A DNA stretch of 64,000 nucleotides from Sphingobacterium sp. FBM7-1 (GCF_020687765.1 NZ_JAJEWJ010000006.1:141785-205784), one strand, 5' to 3'. Positions 20,546 to 28,930 are shown, numbered from the stretch's first letter. Numbers and translations are program-made. Notes: generated by a model not told the origin, from the letters alone.

Positions 20546-21574
20546 TTATTTATTCGTTATGGTAATGTTGGTTAAGCCTTTTTGGGCACCTTCCTGTTCG
20601 TTTGTATCGTCAATAATATTACCCACTGCTTCGCCCTTACTGCTTTTCAGCCGTACGTTGATGGCATAACCTGCTGCATTAACTTGAAAGCTGTTGTTGC
20701 TGAATATATTATAACTGCCCCAACCCTCATAAGCGCAATTAACCTGTACACCGTCCAGGAAGTTTGTGTTAGAACCGTCGTGATACCCTTGGTTGTTCTC
20801 TATCTGGTAGCTGTTTCCTTTAACATCCAACCAGCTATCTGCACTATTTTCACCGGAAATTCCATCAGCGTAAAACGTATTATAAGCAATCAAACCATAG
20901 GACGTGCCTTCTTTTATATCGATACATTCCGCTGTGATACCCGATCCGATTTTATTGTTTATAACGGCGTTGTAATCACATTTGTCCGGTTCTCCATTCG
21001 TGTATCTTGCCCAATTGCTGTTAGCTGTTCCGATATAAATGCCTTCGCCATAACCTGGTCTTTTTAGGCCAGTAGTGGAGATATCGCAATGTTGTACGAC
21101 ATTATGGCTGCTGAATTTCCGTAGATGTATAGCTTCTTCGCCAGTATTTTTTACAGTAAGGTGGGTTAAGGTATTGAAAGAGGCATTATCAGCCATGAAA
21201 CCTTTTAACCCATTTTGTAACGTCATCTTTTTAATTTTACAATAGTTACCTTGTAAATGGAATACATATCCTGTATTGGTATCACCTGCATCTAAAATAG
21301 TTGCGGGTCCGGCGCCCTCTACAATGATCGGGTGCGTTTCCGTGCCACTTTTTGCGAGTATAAATCTGCCCTCATACGTACCTGGAGCAACTACAATGGA
21401 ATCACCTGGCTGTGCCTCCGCCAAAGCTTTTTTTAACTGCGTAGTACTTTCTACCTTAATGAGTGTATAAGCGTGGGAATTTTGAGGTTGACTTTCGTCT
21501 GTCGGCAGTTGAACGAGTGACGTTGCTCCGCAGGAAACGCCTGTTAAGAAAATAAAAAAGATGAGCTGTTTCAT
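20546..21574 (-). CDS. parallel beta-helix lipoprotein, putative polysaccharide lyase, not PL6
   Basis: 342 aa with lipobox TGVSC (Cys15) followed by a right-handed beta-helix: repeated short strands with Asn and Gly turns, and an N-terminal cap PGDSIVVAPGTYEGRF typical of pectate-lyase-like folds. It lacks the PL6 marks NGGETIRIG and RHG. Acidic and basic residues cluster on the helix face: E216, D219, K221, E222 (ECIDIKEGT) and D250, K252 (WLDVKGN), which could serve a beta-elimination or epimerase site. It might belong to a pectate-lyase-like family such as PL9 or PL31, or be an alginate epimerase-like protein; I cannot assign it. Within the alginate block, 10 bp after the esterase. Confidence 0.7.
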   Translation of the reverse strand: MKQLIFFIFLTGVSCGATSLVQLPTDESQPQNSHAYTLIKVESTTQLKKALAEAQPGDSIVVAPGTYEGRFILAKSGTETHPIIVEGAGPATILDAGDTNTGYVFHLQGNYCKIKKMTLQNGLKGFMADNASFNTLTHLTVKNTGEEAIHLRKFSSHNVVQHCDISTTGLKRPGYGEGIYIGTANSNWARYTNGEPDKCDYNAVINNKIGSGITAECIDIKEGTSYGLIAYNTFYADGISGENSADSWLDVKGNSYQIENNQGYHDGSNTNFLDGVQVNCAYEGWGSYNIFSNNSFQVNAAGYAINVRLKSSKGEAVGNIIDDTNEQEGAQKGLTNITITNK

Positions 21575-21584
21575 TCGTATAGAT

Positions 21585-22439
21585 TTAAATAATGTTGAGC
21601 TTCTTTATAAATAGCATTATCCGTTTACTGATTTCTTGATTCTCCTCTTTCGGAAATTTACCATGAAGGCCGTCTTTAACGACATATAGTTCATGGTATA
21701 CTTTCGCACCGTCCAACTTCTTTTGTAGATCGTAAGACATTTCGATCGGTACAATGGGATCTGCATCCCCGTGTACAATAAAGATAGGTGGGGTGTTTTC
21801 GTTGACATAACTGATGGGAGAGACGGATGCGATAAACTTGTTGCTTTGGTGATTTTCGCCCAACCATTGTTGTGCGGATTTACTTTTCCATGCCTTCACC
21901 TCGGTAATACCATACTTATCGATGACGGCGGCTACGCGCATGTCTTCAACAGGAAGACAGTTTTTGTCAAACCTCTTGTCATTGCCCAATAAGCCGCCCA
22001 TAAGCGCCAGATGCCCACCAGCCGATCCGCCCATAATGATAACCTTGTTAGGGTCGATGTTCAGTTCTTTGGCGTGGTACTTTACATAGGCGATGACGGC
22101 GCGGACATCCTCAATGGCCGCAGGTGCTGGTGCAATTTGGGATAAACGATAACCCATATTGGCGACGGCAATATCGTTTTTGAACCAAGAACCAAACCCA
22201 CGTTGTGTCTCTTTAGAGCCTTTGTTCCAACCGCCACCGTGGATATTGATAACGATAGGTGTCGGCGAGGGATTTGTCGCATTAAAATAGATGTCGACTA
22301 ATCCAACCCAATCATTGACTTTAGCATATTCTACATTAAGTTTCTTGGAAAAATTTGCAGGATGAGTGACCGTATCAATCTGGGCGTTACTATATGACCA
22401 AGAAATTATGAATAATAGTATAAAAGCAATCTTTTTCAT
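21585..22439 (-). CDS. secreted alpha/beta-hydrolase, putative carbohydrate esterase
   Basis: Alpha/beta-hydrolase with the BD-FAE/esterase-lipase look. Oxyanion motif HGGGW at 67-71, nucleophile S139 in GGSAGGH, D227 (HGDADPIVP) and H259 (DGLHGKFP). I chose the ATG at 22437-22439 (MKKIAFILLFIISWSYSNAQ, a clean signal peptide) because it overlaps the KdgF stop as ATGA. A start further upstream would add 27 residues without signal character. The protein is then 284 aa and periplasmic. Bacterial alginates are O-acetylated on mannuronate, so a deacetylase role before lyase action is a sensible inference. Its substrate is not shown by the sequence. Confidence 0.8.
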   Translation of the reverse strand: MKKIAFILLFIISWSYSNAQIDTVTHPANFSKKLNVEYAKVNDWVGLVDIYFNATNPSPTPIVINIHGGGWNKGSKETQRGFGSWFKNDIAVANMGYRLSQIAPAPAAIEDVRAVIAYVKYHAKELNIDPNKVIIMGGSAGGHLALMGGLLGNDKRFDKNCLPVEDMRVAAVIDKYGITEVKAWKSKSAQQWLGENHQSNKFIASVSPISYVNENTPPIFIVHGDADPIVPIEMSYDLQKKLDGAKVYHELYVVKDGLHGKFPKEENQEISKRIMLFIKKLNII

Positions 22440-22789
22440 CTTGTTACTTTTTTGAGTAAAAAGTCCTCCCGCAATGGCGAGAATACGTCGATTAGCATTC
22501 CTGGTTCGATACAAACACATCCGTGTGTGGCATGTGGTGGTACGTAATAACCATCTCCCTTACTTATGATTTTTTCTTCATCGTCTATGGTCATTTTGAA
22601 GAGACCACTTTCTACATAAGTAACTTGTGCGTGAAAGTGACTATGCAGTTCGCCTATGGCTCCCGCCTCAAATTGTGCTTTTACAAGCATAATGGTGTCA
22701 TCGTAACCGTACACCTGACGTTTTATTCCATTTCCAAGGTCTTCCCATTGGATGTTGTCGTTGAATTGAAAGTTTTCGCTCTGTATCAT
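22436..22789 (-). CDS. kdgF: KdgF-like cupin, unsaturated monouronate to DEH conversion
   Basis: Small single-domain cupin (117 aa). Metal-site residues are visible in ELHSHFHAQ (H49, H51, H53, Q55) and PPHATHG (H86, H89). The C-terminal block DVFSPLREDFL at 101-111 is, as I recall, characteristic of KdgF. KdgF speeds opening and ketonisation of 4,5-unsaturated monouronates released by exo-lyases, feeding the DEH reductase. It has no signal peptide, so it is cytoplasmic. Both junctions are ATGA overlaps, with the PL17 gene upstream and the esterase gene downstream, which fits tight coupling of exo-lyase and ring-opening enzyme. Confidence 0.9.
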   Translation of the reverse strand: MIQSENFQFNDNIQWEDLGNGIKRQVYGYDDTIMLVKAQFEAGAIGELHSHFHAQVTYVESGLFKMTIDDEEKIISKGDGYYVPPHATHGCVCIEPGMLIDVFSPLREDFLLKKVTR

Positions 22790-24939
22790 AATTGTTTTAT
22801 TTGTATGTTGGAAATTATATTATCGGTTAAATCTGCTTCAAGTTGAAATACGCGCGCACCAACTTCAAAACTTATATTGAAGTTGTTTTTTTCTGCCGGC
22901 GTGGTTTTGAAGTTTTTTACAGCAGGATCTGCATCACTGATCGTTTCGTCTGTTGGGTTAATATCGCCGTATGTTTCTATTAATTGCGCAAATACAGCCT
23001 CATGTAAATTTTCTTGTCTTAATACGATCCCCCGTGTCGGTATGAGGTTGAGCTGTGGATCATCGGCACCTAGATGCACGTGATTTAGTATGTTATGTGG
23101 ACTTTGGCTGGCAAAATGGACTTTATAAAATTTATAATTGCTCAGTAATGTAATATAATCACCGTGGGATTGAAGAGCATACGAGCTATTAAGCCATAAA
23201 TGTTGGTAACCGTTTTTCTCACCAAAAGCGTGTAACGAAGCCTTCGCTTCTACATCTTTTTTACGTTGATCGACAACTTGTCCGATATAATAATAGGGAA
23301 GATCAACCGTTTTTAGTGCATTGTCACTGTGTATATAGCTGACATCGACAATAAGTGGTTTCTTTAATTCATTTATTTGGATCGTTATAAGAGCGCGCGA
23401 AATTTTTGTCTGTGGGTAAGAATGGCTTTCAGAAGCAATAACGTATTTCAATGTATCGTGATCGTATAACGTTATATGCATAGGAGCAAAGTGTTCCGCT
23501 CGATCTACATTTCCATCAAACTGCGACGTCTCATTGATGACAATCGTATTGTGTGCGATGCTTTGTTTTGCCCACGTATTGTTTTCTTTTAAATAATGAC
23601 CACCAGATTTGCTTTCGATATTTAAGAAGCGCGCTGCGCCATAATCAGGAAATACTTCGAAGCCATTATCATAGAGAAGGAAGTTCAGGCGATCAAAATG
23701 CCCATGCCCCATTCCGTGTGTCGTGTTTTTAAGAACCAGTGTCTGTTGTGTATCTTCGTCTCCATGACGGAGAATACCGATCCCCCCCTTTTTTCCATCC
23801 TTACCGTCTCTTATAAGCGTAGTTTTGTAATCGAAGTTCTTTGATTTACCCAAAAATATATCCCGTGCTACCTTTAATCCTGCATCGGAGATAATTACTT
23901 TGTTTTGCCTTTTAGCCATCCCTAACAATGTAGGATTCGTGTCAATATCGCTATAAGCAACGTTGTTGGCCAATATTAACTCGTTACTCTTTATAGATTT
24001 ATCTTTGATAGCATCATTTAACGGAAAGAGAAGACCATCGGTATAGCTTGTTTGGAATACAGTTTCTATGGCTTTAGCAAGAAGACGGTCTCGGTATTCG
24101 AATATCTTGATTTCTGGTTTATAGTTATGCAATGCTTGAGCAAATAAAACGAAGGGCGATAGCGCATACCGTTGATAATAGGGGCCTTCCGCATAGTATC
24201 CGTCGGGTGAGAATAATTCGTCAAGCTGTTTCAGAAAACCTGTCTGTTTGTCCAGTGCACTACCGTATAGGGACTTGTTAACCCATTCCGGCTTATTTAA
24301 TATTAGACCTGTGATGCCCACGGCGGCAATGCTCCACGTACCGTGATTATGGATTTTATCAAATACCGCTTTGTGCGAAATCATCAGGTATTCTGCCATA
24401 GGAATAAAAAGATCTTTTTCAATAATCTCCCGTTCTTGTGAGGAGAGTTCTGAAACAATTAGATCGTACGCTTGAATGGCATTTACGAGCCATACACAAT
24501 CATTTAGATTCTGCCAAAAGATACGTCCACTGGGATGATTCTCTTTTCTTTTAGGGTGTTCCGGCCAGTCCTGATACTTTTTGGCGTAGGCTGTCAATAT
24601 ATTTTTGCTCAGATTAAGGTATTTGACGTCCTGCGTCACCTGAAAACAAATTGCGCTATTCAGGAGTAGTTGGTAATTTTTTTTGTGTAATTCGTGTGTA
24701 TAACCTCCACCCGCATCTCGGGGTGTTGGAACAAGTAACTCGTTAATTAATTCATCATCTACAGATTGCTGGATATCCAAAAAGCTATTTTTCAGCAACG
24801 GAAATTCTTTCACACCTTCTCTTAATGCAGGTAGATTCGCTTTTGTCATTAACAAGCTAGGGTGCTCCTGTGCAGAAATAATCAGCGGAAAAAATAGAGC
24901 AAAAAATATACTGACCACATGTTTTATGTAGTTTTTCAT
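22786..24939 (-). CDS. exo-oligoalginate lyase, PL17 (heparinase II/III-like)
   Basis: 717-aa lyase with signal peptide (cleavage near ISAQ), an alpha/alpha toroid (about 30-340) and a heparinase II/III-like beta-sandwich (about 380-700). Expected active-site residues are present at nearly the same numbers I remember for Alg17c of Saccharophagus: N198/H199 (HNHGTW), Y254/Y255 (EGPYYQRYAL), Y449 (GGHYL), and the zinc set H414 (GHGHFD), D432 (FPDYG), H463 (SIAHNT). It removes unsaturated monouronate from alginate oligomers, probably in the periplasm. First enzyme gene after gntR (28-bp gap), coupled to kdgF by an ATGA overlap. PL15, the other alginate exo-lyase family, is less likely given this motif match. 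Confidence 0.9.
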   Translation of the reverse strand: MKNYIKHVVSIFFALFFPLIISAQEHPSLLMTKANLPALREGVKEFPLLKNSFLDIQQSVDDELINELLVPTPRDAGGGYTHELHKKNYQLLLNSAICFQVTQDVKYLNLSKNILTAYAKKYQDWPEHPKRKENHPSGRIFWQNLNDCVWLVNAIQAYDLIVSELSSQEREIIEKDLFIPMAEYLMISHKAVFDKIHNHGTWSIAAVGITGLILNKPEWVNKSLYGSALDKQTGFLKQLDELFSPDGYYAEGPYYQRYALSPFVLFAQALHNYKPEIKIFEYRDRLLAKAIETVFQTSYTDGLLFPLNDAIKDKSIKSNELILANNVAYSDIDTNPTLLGMAKRQNKVIISDAGLKVARDIFLGKSKNFDYKTTLIRDGKDGKKGGIGILRHGDEDTQQTLVLKNTTHGMGHGHFDRLNFLLYDNGFEVFPDYGAARFLNIESKSGGHYLKENNTWAKQSIAHNTIVINETSQFDGNVDRAEHFAPMHITLYDHDTLKYVIASESHSYPQTKISRALITIQINELKKPLIVDVSYIHSDNALKTVDLPYYYIGQVVDQRKKDVEAKASLHAFGEKNGYQHLWLNSSYALQSHGDYITLLSNYKFYKVHFASQSPHNILNHVHLGADDPQLNLIPTRGIVLRQENLHEAVFAQLIETYGDINPTDETISDADPAVKNFKTTPAEKNNFNISFEVGARVFQLEADLTDNIISNIQIKQL

Positions 24940-24967
24940 GGTTTATTTGGGTTATGAAATTAAATTA

Positions 24968-25690
24968 CTATCTGTTTTTTATTTCTCGTTGGCTTAATTC
25001 CCAGATATCGTTCAAATGCGTTCGCATTGCTTCTTCTGCAAGGCTTGCATTTTGTTGTTCGATAGCTTCATATATGGCACGATGCTCGTCGATTGCTTTA
25101 TATACTTGATTTTCTCCACATACTTTTTTCTCCGTGATGTTCTTTACCAAATCGGGTATGAGATGAAGAATCATGGACGATATAACATTGTTTTGTGTCG
25201 CTTGTGCAATTTTGGTATGAAAAAGCATGTCTTCTTCGACGCTCGATTGATTGTTTTTCGTTTTTATCTCGAAACTTAGCATCGTTTCCTTTAAGACTTT
25301 TAGATCTTCTTCGGTGCGTCGAATAGCTGCCAATTGTACCGCGGTAATTTCTAGATGAAAACGTGCTTCAATTAAGGCATAGAAATCATCCTGATTAAAG
25401 TTAATGAGATCACCTATCATACTATCGATGATGTTGATACCCAAACCTGCTACATACGTTCCACTTTGCGGGTTTGTTTTTAGTAGTCCGTAGAATTGTA
25501 ATTTTAGGATGGCCTCTCTCACATAACTTCTGCTCGTTTGAAATCTCTCACTCAATATGCGTTCAGAAGGCAGTTTATCACCAGGTTTCAATTGCCCTGA
25601 AACAATGAGATTCCTCATTTGGTGGATGATAATGTCCACCGGAGATTGCCTTTGTATGGCAGAGATACTTTCAATAATACTGTTGTTCAT
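24968..25690 (-). CDS. GntR-family regulator (FadR/UxuR type)
   Basis: Transcription factor of about 240 aa with an N-terminal winged helix (PGDKLPSERILSERFQTSRSYVREAI) and a C-terminal FCD ligand domain rich in Asp/His (EARFHLE, MLFHTKIAQAT). I take the ATG at 25688-25690 (MNNSIIESISAIQ). The open frame further upstream would encode Trp/Phe-rich residues across the operators. It heads the alginate block, and two UxuR-like palindromes lie immediately upstream, so it most likely represses itself and the downstream genes, and perhaps divergent uxuBA, until a uronate intermediate binds. The effector is not known from sequence. Confidence 0.9.
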   Translation of the reverse strand: MNNSIIESISAIQRQSPVDIIIHQMRNLIVSGQLKPGDKLPSERILSERFQTSRSYVREAILKLQFYGLLKTNPQSGTYVAGLGINIIDSMIGDLINFNQDDFYALIEARFHLEITAVQLAAIRRTEEDLKVLKETMLSFEIKTKNNQSSVEEDMLFHTKIAQATQNNVISSMILHLIPDLVKNITEKKVCGENQVYKAIDEHRAIYEAIEQQNASLAEEAMRTHLNDIWELSQREIKNR

Positions 25691-25703
25691 ATAACATCTG
25701 TCT

Positions 25704-25736
25704 AAATTGGTAAACCAGTTATTGGTTGACCAATTT
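25704..25736. promoter_or_regulatory. two tandem UxuR/ExuR-like operators
   Basis: Two 18-bp near-palindromes overlap by 3 bp: AAATTGGTAAACCAGTTA (25704-25721) and TTATTGGTTGACCAATTT (25719-25736). Each contains TGGT-N2-ACCA. They resemble the gammaproteobacterial ExuR/UxuR consensus (AAATTGGTATACCAATTT as I recall it), which is bound by FadR-type GntR proteins. The centres are 15 bp apart. They lie 14 bp upstream of the gntR ATG and overlap its predicted -7 box, as expected for a repressor site. Confidence 0.8.
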
Positions 25737-25760
25737 AGGAATAAATATGATATAAACAAA
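25730..25760 (-). promoter_or_regulatory. predicted gntR/alginate-operon promoter
   Basis: On the minus strand a -33 box TTTG (25760-25757) is followed after 19 nt by TAAATTGG (25737-25730), one mismatch from the Bacteroidota -7 consensus TAnnTTTG at a permitted spacing. The -7 box lies inside the second GntR palindrome. A bound regulator would therefore occlude it. Confidence 0.55.
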
Positions 25761-25832
25761 AAAATAATAAATATTTATGTTGCGAGTAAGCGTATACGAA
25801 ATCGTTATCGTGAATAAACCTGCGGTAAATAC

Positions 25833-25862
25833 TTGAGAATGACTAAAAAATAGCTAAAATTG
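25833..25862 (+). promoter_or_regulatory. predicted uxuB promoter
   Basis: TTG (25833-25835), a 19-nt spacer, then TAAAATTG (25855-25862), one mismatch from TAnnTTTG. This would start transcription about 20 bp before the ATG at 25891. It is about 100 bp from the GntR palindromes, so control by the same regulator would need looping or another site. Confidence 0.4.
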
Positions 25863-25890
25863 AATATTATAAACTTAGGACTATAATAAC

Positions 25891-26712
25891 ATGAGTATTT
25901 TAGAAAAGTTCTCGTTGAAAGGAAAAGTTATCGTGGTAACTGGCGGGACAGGTATTTTGGGAAAAGCATTTGTCAAAGCGTTAGCAGAAGCAGGGGCTAA
26001 AGTTTGTATTATCGGCCGGAGCCGGGAAAAAGCAGACGAACGCGTGAAGATGGTGGAAACCTTAGGCGCCGAAGGCTTGGCTATCGTTGCAGATGTGATG
26101 GATGAGGTGTCCGTGCGACAAGCTAAGGATCAAATTTTGGACGAATGGGGTACAATCGATGGGCTCGTGAACGCAGCGGGGGGGAATATCCCCGGAGCGA
26201 CTATCGGTCCAGATGACAACCTATTTGATAATAAAATAGGGGATACGATCAAAGCTATTGAACTGAACTTATACGGAACTATTATTCCCACTTTGATTTT
26301 TGGAGAGGTTATCGCTAAGCAGGGGAAAGGCTCCATCGTTAATATATCTTCCTTAGCCGCTAGTTTGCCAATAACGCGCGTGTTAGGGTATACGGTCGCA
26401 AAACATGGTGTGGATGGCTTTACCAAGTGGATGGCGACGGAATTAGCTTTACGATATAGCGATAAAATTCGTGTAAACGCCATTGCTCCAGGTGTTTTTC
26501 TTACCGAACAAAATCGTAACTTGTTGACGAATCCTGACGGAAGTTATACGGATCGTGCGAACAAATTTGTACAAGGAACACCGTTTTCCAGACTTGGCGA
26601 CCCGTCGGAATTGGAAGGTACGCTCGTTTATTTATTGAGTGATGCCTCCGCATTTGTTTCGGGAGAGACGATTTTTGTAGACGGCGGTTTTAATAGTTGG
26701 TCTGGTGTTTAA
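25891..26712 (+). CDS. uxuB: SDR-type D-mannonate/fructuronate oxidoreductase
   Basis: Short-chain dehydrogenase of 273 aa. Cofactor loop TGGTGILG at 17-24, NAAGG at 94-98, catalytic Ser153/154 (NISS), Y167 and K171 (YTVAK), and the C-terminal VSGETIFVDGGFNS. Many Bacteroidota use an SDR of this kind next to uxuA in place of the long-chain UxuB of E. coli. It interconverts D-fructuronate and D-mannonate. It is followed after 11 bp by uxuA, and the pair forms an operon divergent from gntR. The symbol denotes the role, not homology to E. coli UxuB. A related SDR function is possible if the uxuA linkage is misleading. Confidence 0.82.
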   Translation: MSILEKFSLKGKVIVVTGGTGILGKAFVKALAEAGAKVCIIGRSREKADERVKMVETLGAEGLAIVADVMDEVSVRQAKDQILDEWGTIDGLVNAAGGNIPGATIGPDDNLFDNKIGDTIKAIELNLYGTIIPTLIFGEVIAKQGKGSIVNISSLAASLPITRVLGYTVAKHGVDGFTKWMATELALRYSDKIRVNAIAPGVFLTEQNRNLLTNPDGSYTDRANKFVQGTPFSRLGDPSELEGTLVYLLSDASAFVSGETIFVDGGFNSWSGV

Positions 26713-26723
26713 GTTTTTATAAT

Positions 26724-27896
26724 ATGAAAAGAATGTTTTTAGAACAAACCTGGCGTTGGTACGGTCCCAATGACCCGGTATCCTTACAGGATGTAAAGCA
26801 GGCGGGAGCAACGGGTGTTGTATCTGCCTTACACCATATTCCGCACGGCGACGTATGGCCTAAAGCAGAAATTTTGGAACGTAAGCGTATCATCGAGGAA
26901 GCTGGACTCGTGTGGTCTGTGGTAGAAAGTGTGACCGTACACGAGGCTATAAAAACACGTTCGGAAAAAGTAGATTTCTATCTAGATAATTATCGTCAAA
27001 CGTTGACTAATTTAGCAGAGTGCGGTATCAAAACGGTATGTTATAACTTTATGCCGGTGTTGGACTGGACACGTACGCAGTTAGACAAAGTGATGCATGA
27101 TGGTTCTAAAGCACTCTATTTCGATTGGATCGATTTGGCTGTTTTTGATATCTTTATTTTAGAGCGGCCTAACGCTAGATCTTCGTATGCGACGGCAATC
27201 GTGGAGCAAGCGGAAAGCCGTTATCGTACGTTCGACGAAGAGGCGAAAAAATTCTTGCTTTCCAATGTCTTAATGGGGATTCCTGGGGAGAAGGATCCGT
27301 CTTTGGAAGATTTGCAGCGTAGTATTGATATTTATGCGGCAATTGGTTTCGACGGGCTACGTGACAATTTAACCTATTTCTTGTCGGAAATCGCTGATGT
27401 TTGTGAAACGCACGGTATTAAAATGACGATTCACCCGGACGATCCCCCGTATCCTATTTTAGGGCTTCCTAGAATTGCAGGGAATGTGGCGGATTTTGAG
27501 TATATCGTTAATACGGTAGATAAGCCCTTCAATGGTGTTTGTTTTTGTACGGGCTCATTGGGAGCGGGACCCGATAACAATCTCGTAGAGATCTTCAATA
27601 AGGTGAAACACCGAGTGAATTTCGTTCATTTACGTAACGTGAAAAGAGATGCCATAGGAAGTTTTTATGAAGCGGACCATTTAGACGGGGACGTGGATAT
27701 GTATGCGGTTATGAAGGAGCTCGTCGCGGAGAACCAAAATCGAGAGATTCCGATTCCGTTGAGACCAGATCATGGTCATCAAATGCTAGATGATTTAAAT
27801 AAGGTTACCAACCCGGGATATTCAGCAATTGGTCGATTAAGAGGACTCGCAGAGTTGCGTGGACTTGAATTGGGCGTTGTAAGAAATCTAGGATAG
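26724..27896 (+). CDS. uxuA: mannonate dehydratase
   Basis: Dehydrates D-mannonate to KDG (Fe2+/Mn2+ dependent, cytoplasmic). The N terminus EQTWRWYGPNDPVSL followed by GATGVVSALHHIPHG is characteristic of UxuA. Downstream are CGIKTVCYNFMPVLDWTRT, IHPDDPP, the metal-ligand region CFCTGSLGAG, FVHLRNVKR and PDHGHQM. Length about 390 aa from the ATG at 26724 (MKRMFLEQTWRWYG) matches E. coli (394 aa). An in-frame upstream start at 26697 would overlap uxuB and lacks conserved sequence. Its stop is one base from the stop of the convergent LacI gene. The KDG made here joins that from DEH and needs the same kinase (6941-7933). Confidence 0.95.
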   Translation: MKRMFLEQTWRWYGPNDPVSLQDVKQAGATGVVSALHHIPHGDVWPKAEILERKRIIEEAGLVWSVVESVTVHEAIKTRSEKVDFYLDNYRQTLTNLAECGIKTVCYNFMPVLDWTRTQLDKVMHDGSKALYFDWIDLAVFDIFILERPNARSSYATAIVEQAESRYRTFDEEAKKFLLSNVLMGIPGEKDPSLEDLQRSIDIYAAIGFDGLRDNLTYFLSEIADVCETHGIKMTIHPDDPPYPILGLPRIAGNVADFEYIVNTVDKPFNGVCFCTGSLGAGPDNNLVEIFNKVKHRVNFVHLRNVKRDAIGSFYEADHLDGDVDMYAVMKELVAENQNREIPIPLRPDHGHQMLDDLNKVTNPGYSAIGRLRGLAELRGLELGVVRNLG

Positions 27897-27897
27897 T

Positions 27898-28923
27898 TTA
27901 ACCAATCGTAGAGCGTCGAAGCTGAATGGACGTGGGTAGTTTAATGTCTTCCCATTCGATTTGGCTTCGATTCTTTTTTTGCATGATTTCTACCAATTTA
28001 TTTACGGAAATTTCACCTATTTCGCTCGTCGGTTGTCGGATAGTACTTAAGGAGGGATTTAGTGATAGACCTAGATCAGTGTTTGCAAAGCCTATCACGG
28101 CAAGTGTCTCCGGTACTTTAATTTCTAATTTTGCTAGAATTCCTAATAAATGAGTCGTAATGCTGTCTGCTACGCCCACGATGGCATTTGGAGGGACGGG
28201 CAGTTGCAATAGATTTTTAACATGTGTTTCGAGATCATCTTGTAGATCTACCAAACTTTTCACATTGCAATGTACGATATAGGCTGGGGTAACGGGTATT
28301 TGAAAATCGCGATGAGCTTCCATATAACCGGATAGGCGCTCGGTAGTGATGCCTTGACGTGCACCACAGAATATGGCTATCTTCCGTCGACCTATATCCC
28401 AGAGGTGCTTGCATGCATTATACATTCCGTCCGTATTTAATACGCCTACTTTATGCGTTTCTATCGGGTAGCGTGTTCGGTCGAAAACGACAATGGGGGT
28501 GGTTTTGAGGATTTGTTTAGCCAAATCGATATTAGACTCTTCATGAATTGGGCAAAAGAGAATGCCATCTACGGACTTGTCTAACATGGATTGAAGAGCT
28601 AACTTCTCCAGTTCTTCATTTTCCATGGTATTCATGATGATTGTCCGGTAATGATGAGCACTAGCCGCTTTTTGCATCCCCGCAAGGATCTGTGCTTCGA
28701 ATGATCCCGTCATTTTTGGAAGCACTACACCAATGGTATTTGTTTTTCCTGTTTTTAGGAATTTAGCATGTACGTTGGGTTGATAGTTGTGCTTTTTCGC
28801 AAACTCTTGTACGGTTTTCTTCGTCACCTCACTGATTTCGTAACTATCATTTAAGGCTTTCGATACCGTCGAAACAGACATATTTAATGCCTGGGCTAAA
28901 CTTTTAAGTGTCGTCTTCGCCAT
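27898..28923 (-). CDS. LacI-family transcriptional regulator
   Basis: 341 aa: LacI helix-turn-helix at the N terminus (TTLKSLAQALNMSVSTVSKALN) with hinge, then a periplasmic-binding-protein-like sugar domain (IGVVLPKMTGSFEAQILAG, VFDRTRYPIETHKVGVLN, VGVADSITTHLLG). I start at the ATG of MAKTTLKSL (28921-28923), which leaves 7 bp after the lolA stop; an earlier start would overlap lolA. It lies tail to tail with uxuA and downstream of ftsK-lolA, so it may be read from the housekeeping promoter. Target genes could be uxuBA, the alginate locus or its own gene; no operator is evident. Confidence 0.93.
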   Translation of the reverse strand: MAKTTLKSLAQALNMSVSTVSKALNDSYEISEVTKKTVQEFAKKHNYQPNVHAKFLKTGKTNTIGVVLPKMTGSFEAQILAGMQKAASAHHYRTIIMNTMENEELEKLALQSMLDKSVDGILFCPIHEESNIDLAKQILKTTPIVVFDRTRYPIETHKVGVLNTDGMYNACKHLWDIGRRKIAIFCGARQGITTERLSGYMEAHRDFQIPVTPAYIVHCNVKSLVDLQDDLETHVKNLLQLPVPPNAIVGVADSITTHLLGILAKLEIKVPETLAVIGFANTDLGLSLNPSLSTIRQPTSEIGEISVNKLVEIMQKKNRSQIEWEDIKLPTSIQLRRSTIG

Positions 28924-28930
28924 GGGGATC

